From assembly GCF_038500265.1 (NCBI RefSeq), contig NZ_CP150637.1:397501-461500 (forward strand): a stretch of 64,000 nucleotides of DNA. Reading direction: 5' to 3'. Positions 10,046-21,151 of this stretch are shown here, one piece after another. The position numbers were made by a program, and so were the translations under genes. The notes beneath the pieces were generated by a model. The model worked only from the letters and a program-made list of their open reading frames with translations. It was not told the DNA's origin and did no database searches. Source of the stretch: Ignatzschineria larvae DSM 13226 (GTDB lineage: Bacteria; Pseudomonadota; Gammaproteobacteria; Cardiobacteriales; Wohlfahrtiimonadaceae). Numbering within the stretch: the first letter of the stretch is position 1; each line of letters begins with the position of its first letter.

Positions 10046-10222
10046 TATAGTAATATCGGTTCATAATAAGCTTATTTAAATGCCGGCACATCTGTTGTAA
10101 GAAGTAAGGAAGCTGTTCTATCCGGCATCTTGCAAGTGTTGTTTAATACTCAATTTTATGTTCTTTTTAAAATCCCACAATGGTTGTTTAAAAACCATTT
10201 TTCTTAAGCAAAATTTACTATA
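10046..10222 (+). repeat. CREE-like MITE, copy C (full length, 177 bp)
   Basis: This complete copy runs from TATAGTAATATCGGTTCATA to a right end reading AAATTTACTATA, whose reverse complement is TATAGTAAATTT. The ends thus form imperfect terminal inverted repeats. Inside are AAATGCCGG (near 10079) and TCCGGCATCTTGCAAGTG (near 10120), which can pair as ATGCCGG/CCGGCAT. No open frame of note lies inside. It sits between a terminator and the 3' end of rimO. Confidence 0.9.
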
Positions 10223-10258
10223 AGTTTTTAAGCTTTCACCCTTTTATTCAGTGCTTAT

Positions 10259-11578
10259 TTAGGCGTTGACAACAACGCCGTAGAGATCGTAGGTATCTGC
10301 ATCATCAATTTCAACAGAGATGATCTGCCCGATCATTTCAGGCGTTGCATCATCAATATAGACAAGACCATCAATTTCAGGGGCATCGGCTTTAGTTCGC
10401 CCAATGGCAATACCTTCCTCATAATCGAAATCATCGATCAGTACCTCTAATGTTTGACCGACTTTGGCTTGTAATTTTTCAGCAGAGATTTCTGCTTGCA
10501 GTGTCATGAAACGATTTAATCGTTCTTCTTGGATCTCTAATGGAATCGCTTCAGCAAGGTCATTGGCTACAGCGCCTTCGACGGGTGAATAGATAAATGC
10601 GCCCACGCGATCTAAGCGCGCTTCTTTGATGAAGTCGAGTAATTCTTGGAATTCTTCTTCTGTCTCGCCGGGGAATCCGACAATGAAGGTTGAACGAATC
10701 GTGATTTCAGGACAGATCTCCCGCCATTTTTGAATACGTTTTAACATATTCTCGCTATTCGCCGGGCGTTTCATTGCTTTTAGAATGCGTGGCGAGGCAT
10801 GTTGCATCGGTACATCAAGATAAGGGAGAATTTTCCCCTCTGCCATTAGCGGAATGAGATGATCCACGTGGGGATAAGGGTAGATATAGTGTAAACGCAC
10901 CCAAATGCCGAGTTTACCTAATTCTTCACACAGATTTTGAATATGGCTACGAACCGGCTTGCCATCCCAGAACCCTGTTTGATATTTCACATCTACGCCA
11001 TAAGCACTTGTATCTTGTGCTACAACGAGCAGCTCTTTAACGCCGGCGGCGGCTAATTTTTTAGCTTGTGAAAGCACATCGCCCACAGGATAAGATTGAT
11101 GTTTTCCTCGCATTGACGGAATAATACAGAAAGTACAATGGTGGTTACAACCTTCAGAGATCTTGAGATAAGCATAATGACGAGGCGTGAGCTTAATTCC
11201 GGTTTGTGGTACAAGATCAAGGAAAGGATCATGCGGCCGAGGAAGATGCTGGTGTACTGCAGCCATCACTTCTTGGAAAGCATGTGGGCCTGTTACACTT
11301 AAAACATTGGGGTAAAGGTCAAGAATCTTATCAGCATTAGCGCCTAAGCAACCGGTGACAATCACTTTACCATTCTCATCGAGCGCTTCACCAATGGCAT
11401 CTAAACTCTCTTGTACCGCAGAATCAATAAAACCACAAGTGTTGACGACAACGAGATCCGCTTCATCATATTGCGGAACAATTTCATACCCTTCAGTGCG
11501 AAGTTGCGTCAAAATATATTCAGAGTCAACGAGCGCCTTAGGGCAACCTAATGATACAAATCCAATTTTTGCTGTCAC
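10259..11578 (-). CDS. rimO: Ribosomal protein S12 methylthiotransferase RimO
   Basis: A 439-residue radical-SAM enzyme that adds a methylthio group to the conserved aspartate of ribosomal protein S12. The N-terminal UPF0004 domain has its three cluster-binding cysteines in [21 protein letters not shown] and VTGCLGA. The radical-SAM motif CNHHCTFC follows near residue 150, and a TRAM domain ends the protein. Sequence and length agree with E. coli RimO (441). GTG 11578 is preferred because AAGG lies eight bases upstream; an in-frame TTG at 11593 has no ribosome binding site. Single gene on the minus strand. Confidence 0.95.
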   Translation of the reverse strand: MTAKIGFVSLGCPKALVDSEYILTQLRTEGYEIVPQYDEADLVVVNTCGFIDSAVQESLDAIGEALDENGKVIVTGCLGANADKILDLYPNVLSVTGPHAFQEVMAAVHQHLPRPHDPFLDLVPQTGIKLTPRHYAYLKISEGCNHHCTFCIIPSMRGKHQSYPVGDVLSQAKKLAAAGVKELLVVAQDTSAYGVDVKYQTGFWDGKPVRSHIQNLCEELGKLGIWVRLHYIYPYPHVDHLIPLMAEGKILPYLDVPMQHASPRILKAMKRPANSENMLKRIQKWREICPEITIRSTFIVGFPGETEEEFQELLDFIKEARLDRVGAFIYSPVEGAVANDLAEAIPLEIQEERLNRFMTLQAEISAEKLQAKVGQTLEVLIDDFDYEEGIAIGRTKADAPEIDGLVYIDDATPEMIGQIISVEIDDADTYDLYGVVVNA

Positions 11579-11784
11579 AAATTTAACCTTCAATAGAGTG
11601 AAAATAACTGTGATGAGAAGAAATCATCGTCAGCCATAAAATAGAGAGGCTATTTTACAATAGCCTTAAAAATTATAAAAATAGTTATAAGAGTCGTTAT
11701 AAAAATAGTTCTACAGATTACTGCTTTAATGCTTCAGGATAAAATAAGCGATCCGGTTGATCTACGTTACTATCGATCAGGGAA

Positions 11785-12474
11785 TTATTTTGGCATAATC
11801 TTAGCGATAAACGCCTCGTGTGCCGCAATTTCGCTATCAGATGCGTAGAGAATCTTACGTTGAGTGGCTTTTGCAGCGGCCTGAATCGAGGCTTGTTCCG
11901 TTGCTTCTTCTATCTCTTCAGAAATTACAGGAGGGGCAAAATCATCAAAGAGAGATTCTTGTCCACCGGTCATCAGTAGGTAGACTTGTGCGAGTAGTTC
12001 GGAGTCTAATAGCGCACCATGAAGCTCTCGACCAGAGTTATCAACCCCTAAACGCCGGCAGAGCGCATCGAGCGTATTTCTCTGAGAAGGGTAGAGCTCT
12101 CGTGCGAGTTTGAGGGTATCAATCACCTCGGAACGTTCCGTGACTTTCGGTAATCCCATTCTTTGAAGTTCGAAGTTAAGAAAGGGGATATCAAAGCCAG
12201 CATTATGAATGATGAGCTCAGCACCATCGACATAATCTAGAAAACTTTGACCAATTTCCGCAAAAAGAGGTTGATCTGCTAGAAACTCATCGCCTAACCC
12301 ATGAACATTAAAAGCTTCAATCGGCATTGATCGTTCAGGGTTAATATAGACATGAAAATCATTATTTGTAATTTTGCGGTCAATCATCTCAATACAGCCG
12401 ATCTCAACAATACGATCGCCTTTATTAAAATCAAAACCGGTTGTCTCGGTATCTAATACAATTTGTCTACTCAT
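11785..12474 (-). CDS. dnaQ: DNA polymerase III epsilon subunit (3'-5' proofreading exonuclease)
   Basis: A 229-residue DEDDh exonuclease that proofreads for the replicative polymerase. ExoI reads DTETTGFD, ExoII HNAGFDIPFLNFE, and ExoIII HGALLDSELLA. After the exonuclease domain a QESLFDDF stretch fits the QxxLF clamp-binding pattern, and a C-terminal tail would bind the alpha subunit. The ATG has AGGA upstream. It follows rnhA by 33 bases on the same strand, so the two are probably co-transcribed; in E. coli the same two genes are divergent. Confidence 0.95.
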   Translation of the reverse strand: MSRQIVLDTETTGFDFNKGDRIVEIGCIEMIDRKITNNDFHVYINPERSMPIEAFNVHGLGDEFLADQPLFAEIGQSFLDYVDGAELIIHNAGFDIPFLNFELQRMGLPKVTERSEVIDTLKLARELYPSQRNTLDALCRRLGVDNSGRELHGALLDSELLAQVYLLMTGGQESLFDDFAPPVISEEIEEATEQASIQAAAKATQRKILYASDSEIAAHEAFIAKIMPK

Positions 12475-12507
12475 GATTTATCCTAAAGAAGTATGAGAGA
12501 AGATTCC

Positions 12508-13002
12508 TTATCCTTTTCCTAAATGCTCGGTAATCGCCCCGGTAGCGAGTTGATCCACGATCTCATTTTCCCGATGCCCAGCATGTCCTTTTACCCAACA
12601 CCAATCAATTGAAAGATGGCGTTCCCGCTCTAGTAGCAGTAAGCGCCATAAATCTTGATTAAGTACCGGTTTATTATTGGCAGTTTTCCAATCCCGGCGG
12701 ATCCAACCATCAATCCAGTTTAATACCCCTTGCTGCACATACCGAGAATCCGTAGTAAGCACAATATGACAAGGGCGAGTAAGCGCTTGCAGAGCTTTAA
12801 TTGCCGCCGTTAATTCCATACGGTTATTGGTCGTTTCCGGTTCAAATCCCGAAAGGGTCTTTTCATGACCTTTGTAGATTAACAATACCCCCCAACCGCC
12901 GGGACCGGGATTTCCTCGGCAAGCACCATCGGTATAAGCATATACAAATTCCTCCGGAGAAGGCTTGGATGAATCCTGAGAGGTTTGTTGATGAGTCGTC
13001 AT
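12508..13002 (-). CDS. rnhA: Ribonuclease HI
   Basis: A 164-residue endonuclease that cuts the RNA strand of RNA-DNA hybrids. All four acidic catalytic positions are visible: [31 protein letters not shown] and NEIVDQLA, plus the catalytic-loop histidine in VKGHAGH. The first 17 residues form a polar extension before the core domain. It lies 68 bases downstream of thyA and upstream of dnaQ on the same strand. Confidence 0.96.
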   Translation of the reverse strand: MTTHQQTSQDSSKPSPEEFVYAYTDGACRGNPGPGGWGVLLIYKGHEKTLSGFEPETTNNRMELTAAIKALQALTRPCHIVLTTDSRYVQQGVLNWIDGWIRRDWKTANNKPVLNQDLWRLLLLERERHLSIDWCWVKGHAGHRENEIVDQLATGAITEHLGKG

Positions 13003-13070
13003 AGAAATTCTTGTTTCTTGTAGATGCTGAAGTCGAGTGTATTGAGTGAAATAATAGGTTAAGGTTGGGC

Positions 13071-13865
13071 TTATACCGCAACAACAGCTTTAATACCGGG
13101 ATGAGACTGATAATCACAAATCTCAAAATCTTCAAATTGGAAATCAAAGATCGATTGTGGATCATTGTGAATTTTCAGTGTTGGAAGCGCTAAAGGCTCC
13201 CTTGAGAGTTGTAGATCTGCCTGTTCGATATGATTCGCATAAAGATGGCAATCACCGCCTGTCCAGATAAAATCGCCCACTTCAAGGTCGCAAACCTGTG
13301 CAATCATGTGCGTTAATAACGAATAACTAGCGATATTGAAAGGAACACCTAAGAATATATCGGCTGATCGTTGATAGAGTTGGCAGGATAATTTGCCGTT
13401 ACTCACATAAAATTGGAAAAGTAGATGACAAGGCGGAAGAGCCATTTGATCAAGTTCGCCCACATTCCAAGCGCTCACGATAAGTCTGCGAGAATCAGGG
13501 TTTGTCTTGATCTGCTCAATGAGCTCGGAGATTTGGTCAACAACGGTACCATCTGCTTTGGGCCATGATCTCCACTGAGCCCCATAAACAGGGCCTAAAT
13601 TGCCATTTTTATCTGCCCACTCATTCCAAATACGAACGCCATTTTCTTGCAAGTAAGCGATGTTGGTATCGCCTTTGAGGAACCACAACAATTCATAAAT
13701 GATTGAACGAATGTGGAGTTTCTTAGTGGTCACTAGCGGAAAACCTTGTGAGAGATCAAAACGCATTTGATGACCAAAGATAGAGAAAGTACCGGTACCT
13801 GTTCTATCTTCTTTAAAAGCCCCTTCCGTGCGTACTTTTTGCATTAGATCAAGATACTGTTTCAT
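13071..13865 (-). CDS. thyA: Thymidylate synthase
   Basis: A 264-residue enzyme, the same length as E. coli ThyA, which methylates dUMP to dTMP using methylene-tetrahydrofolate. The catalytic cysteine is in [13 protein letters not shown]. The phosphate-binding EDRTGTGT stands near the N terminus, and nucleotide contacts are seen in [17 protein letters not shown]. The start codon overlaps the stop of lgt by four bases (ATGA), so translation is likely coupled, as in the lgt-thyA pair of many gammaproteobacteria. Confidence 0.97.
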   Translation of the reverse strand: MKQYLDLMQKVRTEGAFKEDRTGTGTFSIFGHQMRFDLSQGFPLVTTKKLHIRSIIYELLWFLKGDTNIAYLQENGVRIWNEWADKNGNLGPVYGAQWRSWPKADGTVVDQISELIEQIKTNPDSRRLIVSAWNVGELDQMALPPCHLLFQFYVSNGKLSCQLYQRSADIFLGVPFNIASYSLLTHMIAQVCDLEVGDFIWTGGDCHLYANHIEQADLQLSREPLALPTLKIHNDPQSIFDFQFEDFEICDYQSHPGIKAVVAV

Positions 13866-14683
13866 GCTTTATCCTTGCGATAGGCGATAACGAGAATAAT
13901 AAGACCAATGATGATCATTGGGATACAGAGTAACATTCCTTGGGTTAACCAACCGCCGGCAATATAGCCTAGATGGGCATCGGGTTCTCTGAAGAATTCC
14001 ACAAAGAAACGAAATGCGCCATAGCCGAGGAGGAATAGACCAGAAGCGGCTGCGCGTGGACGAGGTTTTGCGGTATAGATCCAAAGAATAATAAAGAGTA
14101 GTAATCCTTCAGTGAATGCTTCATAGAGCTGCGAAGGATGACGATAAATATAATCTACCGTTGCAGGGGCATTTTGAAAGTAAAAGCCCCAAGTTTGATC
14201 GGTAAATCTCCCCCACAATTCGCCATTGATAAAGTTACCAAGGCGACCGAAGAAGAGACCAAGTGGAATCAGTGGGGCAATAAAGTCGGTAAATTCCCAG
14301 AATCCTTTTTTATAACGCTTTGCCACTAAGAAGCTAGCGATTAAAACACCGATTAAGCCACCATGAAAACTCATGCCGGCCCATTCAATGCTTGATCCTG
14401 TCCAACCAATAATCGAAGCCGGATTTTCTATAAAATGAGGGAAATCATAGAAGAGGGTATAACCAATTCTACCGCCTAAAATAGCCCCCAAGAAGAGATA
14501 AAAGGCCATATCGCTGACTTGTGCAACAGTCCATCCTGAATTGGGCTTTTTAGCGCGATAGGAGCCGAGTAATACCGCTAGGCCAAGCGCAACGATATAC
14601 ATTAAAGCATACCAACGGAGCGCAACAGGTCCAATGGAAAAGATAATAGGGTCAATGTGAGGGGCAAAGTAGAGTGATGACAT
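13862..14683 (-). CDS. lgt: Prolipoprotein diacylglyceryl transferase
   Basis: A 273-residue inner-membrane enzyme with about seven membrane segments. It transfers diacylglycerol from phosphatidylglycerol to the lipobox cysteine of prolipoproteins, the first step of lipoprotein maturation. The Lgt signature is clear in [14 protein letters not shown], and the essential histidine region reads [18 protein letters not shown] precedes the ATG. It is the first gene of lgt-thyA. The last enzyme of this pathway, lnt, is at 42700, which also acts on lipoproteins such as the ClsC-like protein. Confidence 0.96.
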   Translation of the reverse strand: MSSLYFAPHIDPIIFSIGPVALRWYALMYIVALGLAVLLGSYRAKKPNSGWTVAQVSDMAFYLFLGAILGGRIGYTLFYDFPHFIENPASIIGWTGSSIEWAGMSFHGGLIGVLIASFLVAKRYKKGFWEFTDFIAPLIPLGLFFGRLGNFINGELWGRFTDQTWGFYFQNAPATVDYIYRHPSQLYEAFTEGLLLFIILWIYTAKPRPRAAASGLFLLGYGAFRFFVEFFREPDAHLGYIAGGWLTQGMLLCIPMIIIGLIILVIAYRKDKA

Positions 14684-14761
14684 TCAATCCTCTTACAGAT
14701 AAGAATAGGGGGAACAACAATAGGCTAATCATGTTAAGCCATTTAATGATTAAGCTCATAT

Positions 14762-14784
14762 AAAAAAGGGCTAAAATAGCCCTT
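14762..14784 (-). terminator. Terminator of dsbA
   Basis: On the minus strand AAGGGCTA pairs with TAGCCCTT and is followed by TTTTTA. It lies about 60 bases after the dsbA stop codon. Confidence 0.8.
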
Positions 14785-14843
14785 GTAGATTGTAGCGGAT
14801 TTTAGCTATAAAGCATACCCGCAAACTTGAGAAATAGATGAGT

Positions 14844-15578
14844 TTATTCTGTAACAGTAATAGTTTCAGTCACAGTTTCAATTTCCTGAGGTGATTCCAT
14901 ATTAGTCGATGTGGTTGGAGCCTCCTGCGCTTTGCGTTCTTGACGCACTTTTTCTACTACATCATTTATGGTGAGGATTAATTTTTCATATGCATTGCCA
15001 TTGCCTGGTCGTTTATTGGCTTGTTCTGCGCTGATGAGATAACGACCATCCACAACGATAGCTGGTGTAAAATTGACTTTATATTGATTACCAATAAGAT
15101 CTTCAGCTCTATTAAACGAGCTTTTCGCTGAGAAACCATTCCAAGCTTTTAAGAATTTCTCTTTATCGATGCCCTGAGTTGCCATAAAGTCTGCAATTTG
15201 ATTTTCATTGATAAAACGTTTTTTATCTTGATGGATCGCTTTGAAAAATGCTTCATGCCCTTTATCTAATTCATTTATGGCCTCTAAAGTATAGAATGCT
15301 TGGGCATAGAGCGACCAAATTGCTTGGCCAGGTGAGGCAAGCGTGATGACTTCGACATCATCAACATCTTTTTGTGAATCACGCCAAGGCGCAAAGTAGT
15401 TTTCAAACATATAACATGCAGGGCATGCATATGAAAATATTTCTACAACCTCGATTTTATTGGGATCATAGATTGGAGCCACCGGCGGAGTAATATCTTG
15501 ATAGTAGTTTTGTGCGCTAGCAGCTCCTACCATTGAACCGAGAAGAATGATACTTGTGGCTAGGATTTTTTTAAACAT
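14844..15578 (-). CDS. dsbA: Periplasmic thiol:disulfide interchange protein, DsbA type
   Basis: A 244-residue protein with a Sec signal peptide (cleavage likely after ASA, residue 22). The thioredoxin fold with helical insertion is typical of DsbA, which introduces disulfides into secreted proteins. The active site is C52-P-A-C55, not the usual CPHC; the histidine that lowers the cysteine pKa in E. coli DsbA is replaced by alanine. The cis-proline loop reads NFTPAIVVDG. The C terminus has an extra low-complexity tail of about 25 residues rich in Thr and Glu. The gene stands between terminators, next to cytochrome c4, a pairing common near dsbA in gammaproteobacteria. Confidence 0.9.
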   Translation of the reverse strand: MFKKILATSIILLGSMVGAASAQNYYQDITPPVAPIYDPNKIEVVEIFSYACPACYMFENYFAPWRDSQKDVDDVEVITLASPGQAIWSLYAQAFYTLEAINELDKGHEAFFKAIHQDKKRFINENQIADFMATQGIDKEKFLKAWNGFSAKSSFNRAEDLIGNQYKVNFTPAIVVDGRYLISAEQANKRPGNGNAYEKLILTINDVVEKVRQERKAQEAPTTSTNMESPQEIETVTETITVTE

Positions 15579-15702
15579 TTTTGAAACTCCTTAATATAAA
15601 TACGACTTATAACAGTATATTACCGTTAATGCTGCTAAGTCATTAATTTTATGAATTTGATAAGATCCAGATTTTATTGATGGATCATACATATTGATTT
15701 TA

Positions 15703-15735
15703 GAAAAGAAAAAAGTGAGCAAAAGCCCACTTTCT
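15703..15735 (-). terminator. Terminator of the cytochrome c4 gene
   Basis: On the minus strand GAAAGTGGGC and GCTCACTTTT pair around TTTT and are followed by a T-rich run. It lies between cytochrome c4 and dsbA, so these two genes are probably separate transcripts. Confidence 0.75.
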
Positions 15736-15773
15736 AATATTCTTTAAGGGTCAAGACTCTTAAGTATTAAATC

Positions 15774-16415
15774 CTAAGGCTGTAAACCTTGAATATAAGA
15801 TGAGACTTCTTTGATCTCAGCTTCACTCATACGTTGAGCAATATCGCGCATAATACGTGCGGGGTCATTTTTACGCTCTTCTGTTTTAAAACGATTTAAT
15901 TGTTTTTCTGTATAGAACGCATGTTGACCTGCAAGTGCAGGGTAGTTTGCAGCAGCGTTACCTTGGCCCGTTGGGCTATGGCAGGCAGAACATGCAGGAA
16001 TACCACGAGCGATGTCACCGCCACGGTAGATCTGTTCGCCGCGAATTGCGAGCTTTTCATCAGCTGTACCGTAGTTCCGTTTCTGTTTAGAGAGGTAAAG
16101 CGCGACATCGGCAATATCTTGATCGGTTAATTTATTCGCTTCGACACTCATATCTTTATCAAAACGAAGACCATTATCAGGATCGGTATAAGAACGCTTC
16201 ATCTCATAGAGCTGAGTACGGATATATTTTTGATGCTGTCCTGCAAGCTTAGGATATAGATCATTTGTACTTACGCCATCTTTACCATGACAAGAGACGC
16301 AAGTTTCCGCGATCTTCTTACCTGCTTCATAATTTGGTGTTATTTCGTTGGCGTTCACTTGAGTTAACATCAATGTGACACTCATTCCAATTAGAGCTTT
16401 ATAATTAAAACGCAC
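15774..16415 (-). CDS. Di-haem cytochrome c4
   Basis: A 213-residue secreted protein with a signal peptide of about 22 residues. Two haem-binding motifs, C39-VS-CH and C142-SA-CH, mark two fused cytochrome c domains, the c4 pattern. Each is followed by the expected YPKLAGQH or YPALAGQH segment. It would carry electrons in the periplasm, usually to a terminal oxidase of the cbb3 type. It lies upstream of dsbA on the same strand, separated by a terminator. The promoter must be in the 508-base interval shared with purL. Confidence 0.93.
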   Translation of the reverse strand: MRFNYKALIGMSVTLMLTQVNANEITPNYEAGKKIAETCVSCHGKDGVSTNDLYPKLAGQHQKYIRTQLYEMKRSYTDPDNGLRFDKDMSVEANKLTDQDIADVALYLSKQKRNYGTADEKLAIRGEQIYRGGDIARGIPACSACHSPTGQGNAAANYPALAGQHAFYTEKQLNRFKTEERKNDPARIMRDIAQRMSEAEIKEVSSYIQGLQP

Positions 16416-16923
16416 AGCCGTTTCTCTCCTAAATTTGGGTTGTTCTTTTCATATAGCGGACTCATTAAATCTTGTAATTTTAACGCTTAAATCGCTAAGT
16501 TACGGGATTTGATCAGCTAAGTTGAGCAAAATAATTCTTAAATATTGCACTATTCTATTCTATTTTAAAAAAAATATGTAGTAGAAGGTTAAAAGAAGTT
16601 TGTTTATATCAAGAATTTTCTCATGAAAGGGGGAAGAATAGGGAATATAAAGGCATAAGATAATACTTTGATTAAAGCAGTATGAAACACTTGTATAATA
16701 CCGTTATATCGATTCTTTAATTATTTTTGATGACGCTTTATTCTGGAAATGATCATTGGTCAAAAAATTGGTTGCGCTACCTAATAGAGTTAGAAAATAG
16801 GACAGTGGCTTAATAAAAAACATTGTTTCGGTAGTTTCGTCAAGAGTTTGATTCCTCTATAATGATTCTCCTTATCCCTGAGCATTGAGCTCGATTGTTA
16901 ATAAGAGAGAGAACTAAAAAACT
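16416..16923. other. Intergenic region between divergent cytochrome c4 and purL genes
   Basis: A 508-base AT-rich interval without a credible gene on either strand. A TATAAT hexamer at 16858-16863 is a possible -10 for purL, 61 bases before its start, but I see no good -35 at 17 bases. No repeat copy, tRNA or clear hairpin was found. Confidence 0.5.
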
Positions 16924-19900
16924 ATGGAAATTTTGCGTGGCTCACCTGTGTTATCTCCATTTCGTGTTACGAAATTTATCAATTTATTTACCGAACAGAA
17001 TCTCCCTATTACCGGAATCTATGCAGAGTATCTTCACTTTGCAGATCTATCAGAACCCTTAACAACTGATGAGATGACACGGTTAACGCAACTTCTTCAT
17101 TATGGTCCTACCCTTAAAGAGCATACCCCACAAGGTATGCTCTTTATCGTTACACCGCGTCCTGGCACACTCTCACCTTGGTCATCTAAAGCAACAGATA
17201 TCGCGCATAATTGTGGACTCGATAAAGTGAAGCGCCTTGAGCGAGGTATTGCCTATTATATTACTATTGCCGAAGGCACTACCTTGACTGCTGATCAGAC
17301 GACAGTTTTAACGGCACTACTTCATGATCGTATGATGGAAACGGTCTTCCGGGAAATGGCGGAGGCTAAGGCACTCTTTACACTACAAACGCCGGCGCCT
17401 TTAACACGTATTAATGTCTTAGAAGAGGGGCGTGTTGCACTGGAAGAAGCAAATAGCCGTTTGGGGTTAGCTTTAGCACCTGATGAGATTGATTATCTCT
17501 TAGCTGCTTTTACCCGCTTAAAACGTAATCCTACTGATGTTGAGCTCTATATGTTTGCACAAGCAAACTCTGAGCATTGCCGGCATAAGATCTTTAATGC
17601 CGATTGGATTATCGATGGAAAAGTTGAGCCTAAATCGCTCTTCAAGATGATTAAAAATACCTTTGAAAAAACGCCAGATTATGTGCTCTCTGCTTATAAA
17701 GATAATGCAGCTGTGATGGAAGGCTCAACGGTAGGACGTTTCTTCCCTGAGAAATCGGGACATTACCAATATCATCAAGAACCCAATCATATCCTGATGA
17801 AAGTAGAAACTCATAACCATCCTACGGCAATTTCACCTTGGCCCGGTGCGGCTACCGGTTCTGGAGGAGAGATCCGTGATGAAGGTGCAACGGGGCGTGG
17901 GGCAAAACCTAAAGCAGGTTTAACAGGATTTTCAGTGTCTAATCTTCGGATTCCAGGATTTATTCAACCTTGGGAAGTGGATTTTGGTAAGCCTGAGAGA
18001 ATCGTATCGGCATACGACATTATGATGGAAGGTCCACTCGGTGGGGCAGCTTATAATAATGAATTTGGTCGCCCAGCGCTTTTGGGCTACTTTCGAACTT
18101 ATGAAGAATCGGTCAATAGTTATAATGGCGAAGAGGTTCGTGGTTACCATAAACCGATTATGTTAGCTGGTGGTCTTGGGAATATTCGGGCAGAGCATGT
18201 GCAAAAAGGCGAGATTCCTGTGGGGGCAAAATTAATCGTCCTTGGTGGGCCTTCGATGAATATCGGACTCGGTGGAGGGGCCGCTTCCTCGATGGCATCG
18301 GGTGAATCAGATGCCGATCTGGATTTTGCTTCGGTACAGCGTGATAATCCTGAAATGGAGCGACGTTGCCAAGAGGTGATCGATCGTTGTTGGCAGTTAG
18401 GGGATGAGAATCCTATTCTCTTTATTCACGATGTTGGTGCCGGTGGTTTGTCAAATGCAATGCCGGAGCTAGTGAGTGATGGGGGGCGTGGTGGTCGATT
18501 TGAGCTTCGTGATATTCCTAGTGATGAACCCGGAATGACACCGCTTGAAATTTGGTGTAATGAATCACAAGAGCGCTATGTATTAGCCGTTGCGCCAGAA
18601 GATTTGGCGCAATTTGATGCGATCTGTCAACGGGAGCGGGCGCCTTATGCTGTTATTGGTGAAGCGACAGAAGCGCATGAATTAGTATTAAATGATCAAT
18701 ATTTTGAGAATCAACCTATTGATATGCCTCTTGATATCCTGTTGGGTAAAACGCCGAAGATGACACGAGATGTGACTTCTCGTCAGTCGTTAGGTGAAAC
18801 GCTTAATTTGCAGGATATTTCGTTGTCGGAAGCCGTTGAACGAGTATTGCACTTGCCGGCGGTTGCAGAAAAAACCTTCTTAATTACAATTGGCGATCGT
18901 TCTGTGACCGGAATGGTGGCGCGAGATCAGATGGTAGGGCCTTGGCAGGTGCCTGTGGCTGATTGTGCTGTTACCACTGCAAGCCTTGATAGTTATCATG
19001 GTGAAGCGATGTCGATGGGTGAACGAACGCCTGTTGCGTTGTTAGATCATGCAGCCTCTGCGCGTATGGCAGTAGGGGAAGCATTGCTGAATATTGCTGG
19101 AACCGATATTGGTGATTTGAAGCGGATTAAGTTATCGGCAAACTGGATGGCCGCTGCTGGTCATCCTGGTGAAGATGCAGGTCTCTATGCCGCTGTTAAA
19201 GCAGTTGGTGAAGAGCTTTGCCCAGCATTAGGATTAACTATTCCTGTCGGTAAGGATTCGATGTCGATGAAAACCGCTTGGAGCGAAGGCGGATCTGAGC
19301 GTTCAGTAACGTCCCCGTTATCATTAGTGATTACAGCATTTGCACGAGTAGAAGATGTTCGCCGGACGGTTACGCCGCAATTACAGCCTGCTATTGAGAA
19401 TAAGCTATTGCTCATTGATCTAGGGGAAGGGCGTAATACGTTGGGGGCAACCGCTTTAGCACAAGTCTATCGCCAATTAGGTCAATCAGCCGCAGATGTG
19501 CGAGATATTGATAAGCTTCGGGCATTTTTTGAGGTGATGCAAGAGTTAGTGCGGGATCAGAAGCTATTGGCTTATCACGACCGCTCTGATGGGGGCTTGT
19601 TCGTAACATTAGCGGAAATGGCATTTGCCGGTCATTGTGGAGTGGAAGTGGATATTGCAGATTTAGGTGATAATCCATTAGAAGTGCTCTTTACTGAAGA
19701 GTTAGGGGCGGTGATTCAAGTACGCACTGAAGATCTAGATGCTGTGATGGCACGTTTTGCGAAAGCGGGGTTAGATTCAGTCATGTATTTATTAGGAGAA
19801 GCAAAAACAGGCAATGATTTTGTGATGATGCAAAATGGCACGGTGCTTTATCACAATAGTACAGCGCAGCTTCGTCTCTGGTGGGCAGAAACCACTTGGC

Positions 19901-20817
19901 AGATGCAAAGAGAGCGGGATAATCCTCTCTGTGCTGATGAGGAGCATGAGGCTAAGGCTGATTGGGATAATCCTGGTATTCATCCTTATCTCACTTTTGA
20001 TCAGAATGAAGATATTGCTTCTCCTTATATTATAGGTAAAGCCAAACCTCGCATTGCTGTACTTCGGGAGCAAGGTGTCAACTCACATGTAGAGATGGCG
20101 GCAGCCTTTGATCGTGCTGGATTTGAAGCGATTGATGTACATATGAGTGATCTATTGAGTGGCGCTCGAACTTTAGAGGAGTTCCAAGCGTTAGTGGCTT
20201 GTGGTGGGTTCTCTTACGGTGATGTATTGGGTGCTGGGGAAGGTTGGGCTAAATCAATCCTCTTTAATGACCGTGTTCGTACCGAATTTGCAACATTCTT
20301 CGAGCGGGAAGATACATTATCACTCGGCGTGTGTAATGGCTGTCAGATGATGTCAAATCTCAGAGATCTCATACCAGGTGCGGAACTCTGGCCCCGCTTT
20401 ACGCGTAACCGTTCAGAGCGTTTTGAAGCCCGTTTTAGTATGGTGGAAGTATTAGAGAGTCCTTCCCTATTCTTAAAAGGCATGGAAGGCTCTCGTTTAG
20501 CCATTGCAGTTTCTCATGGTGAAGGGTTTGCAGAGTTTAGAGAGCAAGCGCATCAAGAGGCATTGATCACTCAAGGTTTGGTCGGATTACGTTATGTGGA
20601 TGCTTATGGCGCAGCAACAGAGCAATATCCTGCTAATCCTAATGGCTCGCCTGCCGGTATTACTGCCGTGTCATCTCAAGATGGTCGCGCAACCATTATG
20701 ATGCCGCATCCTGAACGTGTTTTTAGAACAGTGAGTAACTCTTGGCATCCGGCTGAATGGCAAGAAGATGGCCCTTGGATGCGTCTCTTCCGTAATGCCC
20801 GAAAAGCCTTAGGTTAA
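16924..20817 (+). CDS. purL: Phosphoribosylformylglycinamidine synthase, large single-chain form
   Basis: A 1297-residue enzyme for step four of purine synthesis (FGAR to FGAM with glutamine and ATP). Length matches E. coli PurL (1295). The linker and first AIRS-like domain contain [21 protein letters not shown], here shortened to its core ETHNHPTAI; the second AIRS domain is in the centre. The C-terminal glutaminase has the nucleophile in LGVCNGCQM and the dyad in [10 protein letters not shown]. It is a single-gene unit, as in most gammaproteobacteria, ended by a terminator at 20937. Confidence 0.97.
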   Translation: MEILRGSPVLSPFRVTKFINLFTEQNLPITGIYAEYLHFADLSEPLTTDEMTRLTQLLHYGPTLKEHTPQGMLFIVTPRPGTLSPWSSKATDIAHNCGLDKVKRLERGIAYYITIAEGTTLTADQTTVLTALLHDRMMETVFREMAEAKALFTLQTPAPLTRINVLEEGRVALEEANSRLGLALAPDEIDYLLAAFTRLKRNPTDVELYMFAQANSEHCRHKIFNADWIIDGKVEPKSLFKMIKNTFEKTPDYVLSAYKDNAAVMEGSTVGRFFPEKSGHYQYHQEPNHILMKVETHNHPTAISPWPGAATGSGGEIRDEGATGRGAKPKAGLTGFSVSNLRIPGFIQPWEVDFGKPERIVSAYDIMMEGPLGGAAYNNEFGRPALLGYFRTYEESVNSYNGEEVRGYHKPIMLAGGLGNIRAEHVQKGEIPVGAKLIVLGGPSMNIGLGGGAASSMASGESDADLDFASVQRDNPEMERRCQEVIDRCWQLGDENPILFIHDVGAGGLSNAMPELVSDGGRGGRFELRDIPSDEPGMTPLEIWCNESQERYVLAVAPEDLAQFDAICQRERAPYAVIGEATEAHELVLNDQYFENQPIDMPLDILLGKTPKMTRDVTSRQSLGETLNLQDISLSEAVERVLHLPAVAEKTFLITIGDRSVTGMVARDQMVGPWQVPVADCAVTTASLDSYHGEAMSMGERTPVALLDHAASARMAVGEALLNIAGTDIGDLKRIKLSANWMAAAGHPGEDAGLYAAVKAVGEELCPALGLTIPVGKDSMSMKTAWSEGGSERSVTSPLSLVITAFARVEDVRRTVTPQLQPAIENKLLLIDLGEGRNTLGATALAQVYRQLGQSAADVRDIDKLRAFFEVMQELVRDQKLLAYHDRSDGGLFVTLAEMAFAGHCGVEVDIADLGDNPLEVLFTEELGAVIQVRTEDLDAVMARFAKAGLDSVMYLLGEAKTGNDFVMMQNGTVLYHNSTAQLRLWWAETTWQMQRERDNPLCADEEHEAKADWDNPGIHPYLTFDQNEDIASPYIIGKAKPRIAVLREQGVNSHVEMAAAFDRAGFEAIDVHMSDLLSGARTLEEFQALVACGGFSYGDVLGAGEGWAKSILFNDRVRTEFATFFEREDTLSLGVCNGCQMMSNLRDLIPGAELWPRFTRNRSERFEARFSMVEVLESPSLFLKGMEGSRLAIAVSHGEGFAEFREQAHQEALITQGLVGLRYVDAYGAATEQYPANPNGSPAGITAVSSQDGRATIMMPHPERVFRTVSNSWHPAEWQEDGPWMRLFRNARKALG

Positions 20818-20890
20818 TGCGGTGTGAATGAATGGACTGAGGATCTAATAGATTAGGGATTGAATGGATCTAAGAGGTCTGATAATAAGT

Positions 20891-20960
20891 CGTAACTATT
20901 TTTCGATAGTTACGCACTATCAGAGAAGCGGGCATCAGCTCGCTTTTTTATTTATCACTT
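20891..20960 (+). terminator. Hairpin plus terminator after purL
   Basis: First a hairpin CGTAACTAT (20891-20899) with ATAGTTACG (20906-20914), then a terminator stem AGCGGGC (20937-20943) with GCTCGCT (20948-20954) followed by TTTTTT. The second element has the T tract and should end the purL transcript. The remaining bases up to thrS hold only the promoter described at 21094. Confidence 0.75.
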
Positions 20961-21093
20961 TTTATTTCTTGTTTTTTATTTGTCCGTAATTAATGGCTGT
21001 TAGAAGAGAGAGCTTGAAAAGTGTTATAAAGATTGTTCAATTGTCACTTAACTTGCGTTACGATAAGAAATTATGGTACACCGAATAGAGAAT

Positions 21094-21108
21094 AGTCTAT
21101 AATAGACT
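21094..21108 (+). promoter_or_regulatory. Probable thrS promoter -10 inside a palindrome
   Basis: The -10-like TATAAT (21098-21103) lies within AGTCTAT-A-ATAGACT, a perfect 7-bp inverted repeat around one base. The -35 is weak. A protein binding this palindrome would cover the -10, so it may be an operator for the thrS-infC-rplT-pheST operon. It could also be chance in AT-rich sequence. Confidence 0.4.
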
Positions 21109-21151
21109 GTTTATAGACATTTACATTGTTTTAATTAGAGTGAGGAAATCA

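Noticed and set aside
11700-11784. Short frame after dnaQ on the minus strand (tail NVDQPDRLFYPEALKQ)
   Set aside because: It has no start codon or ribosome binding site; probably chance.
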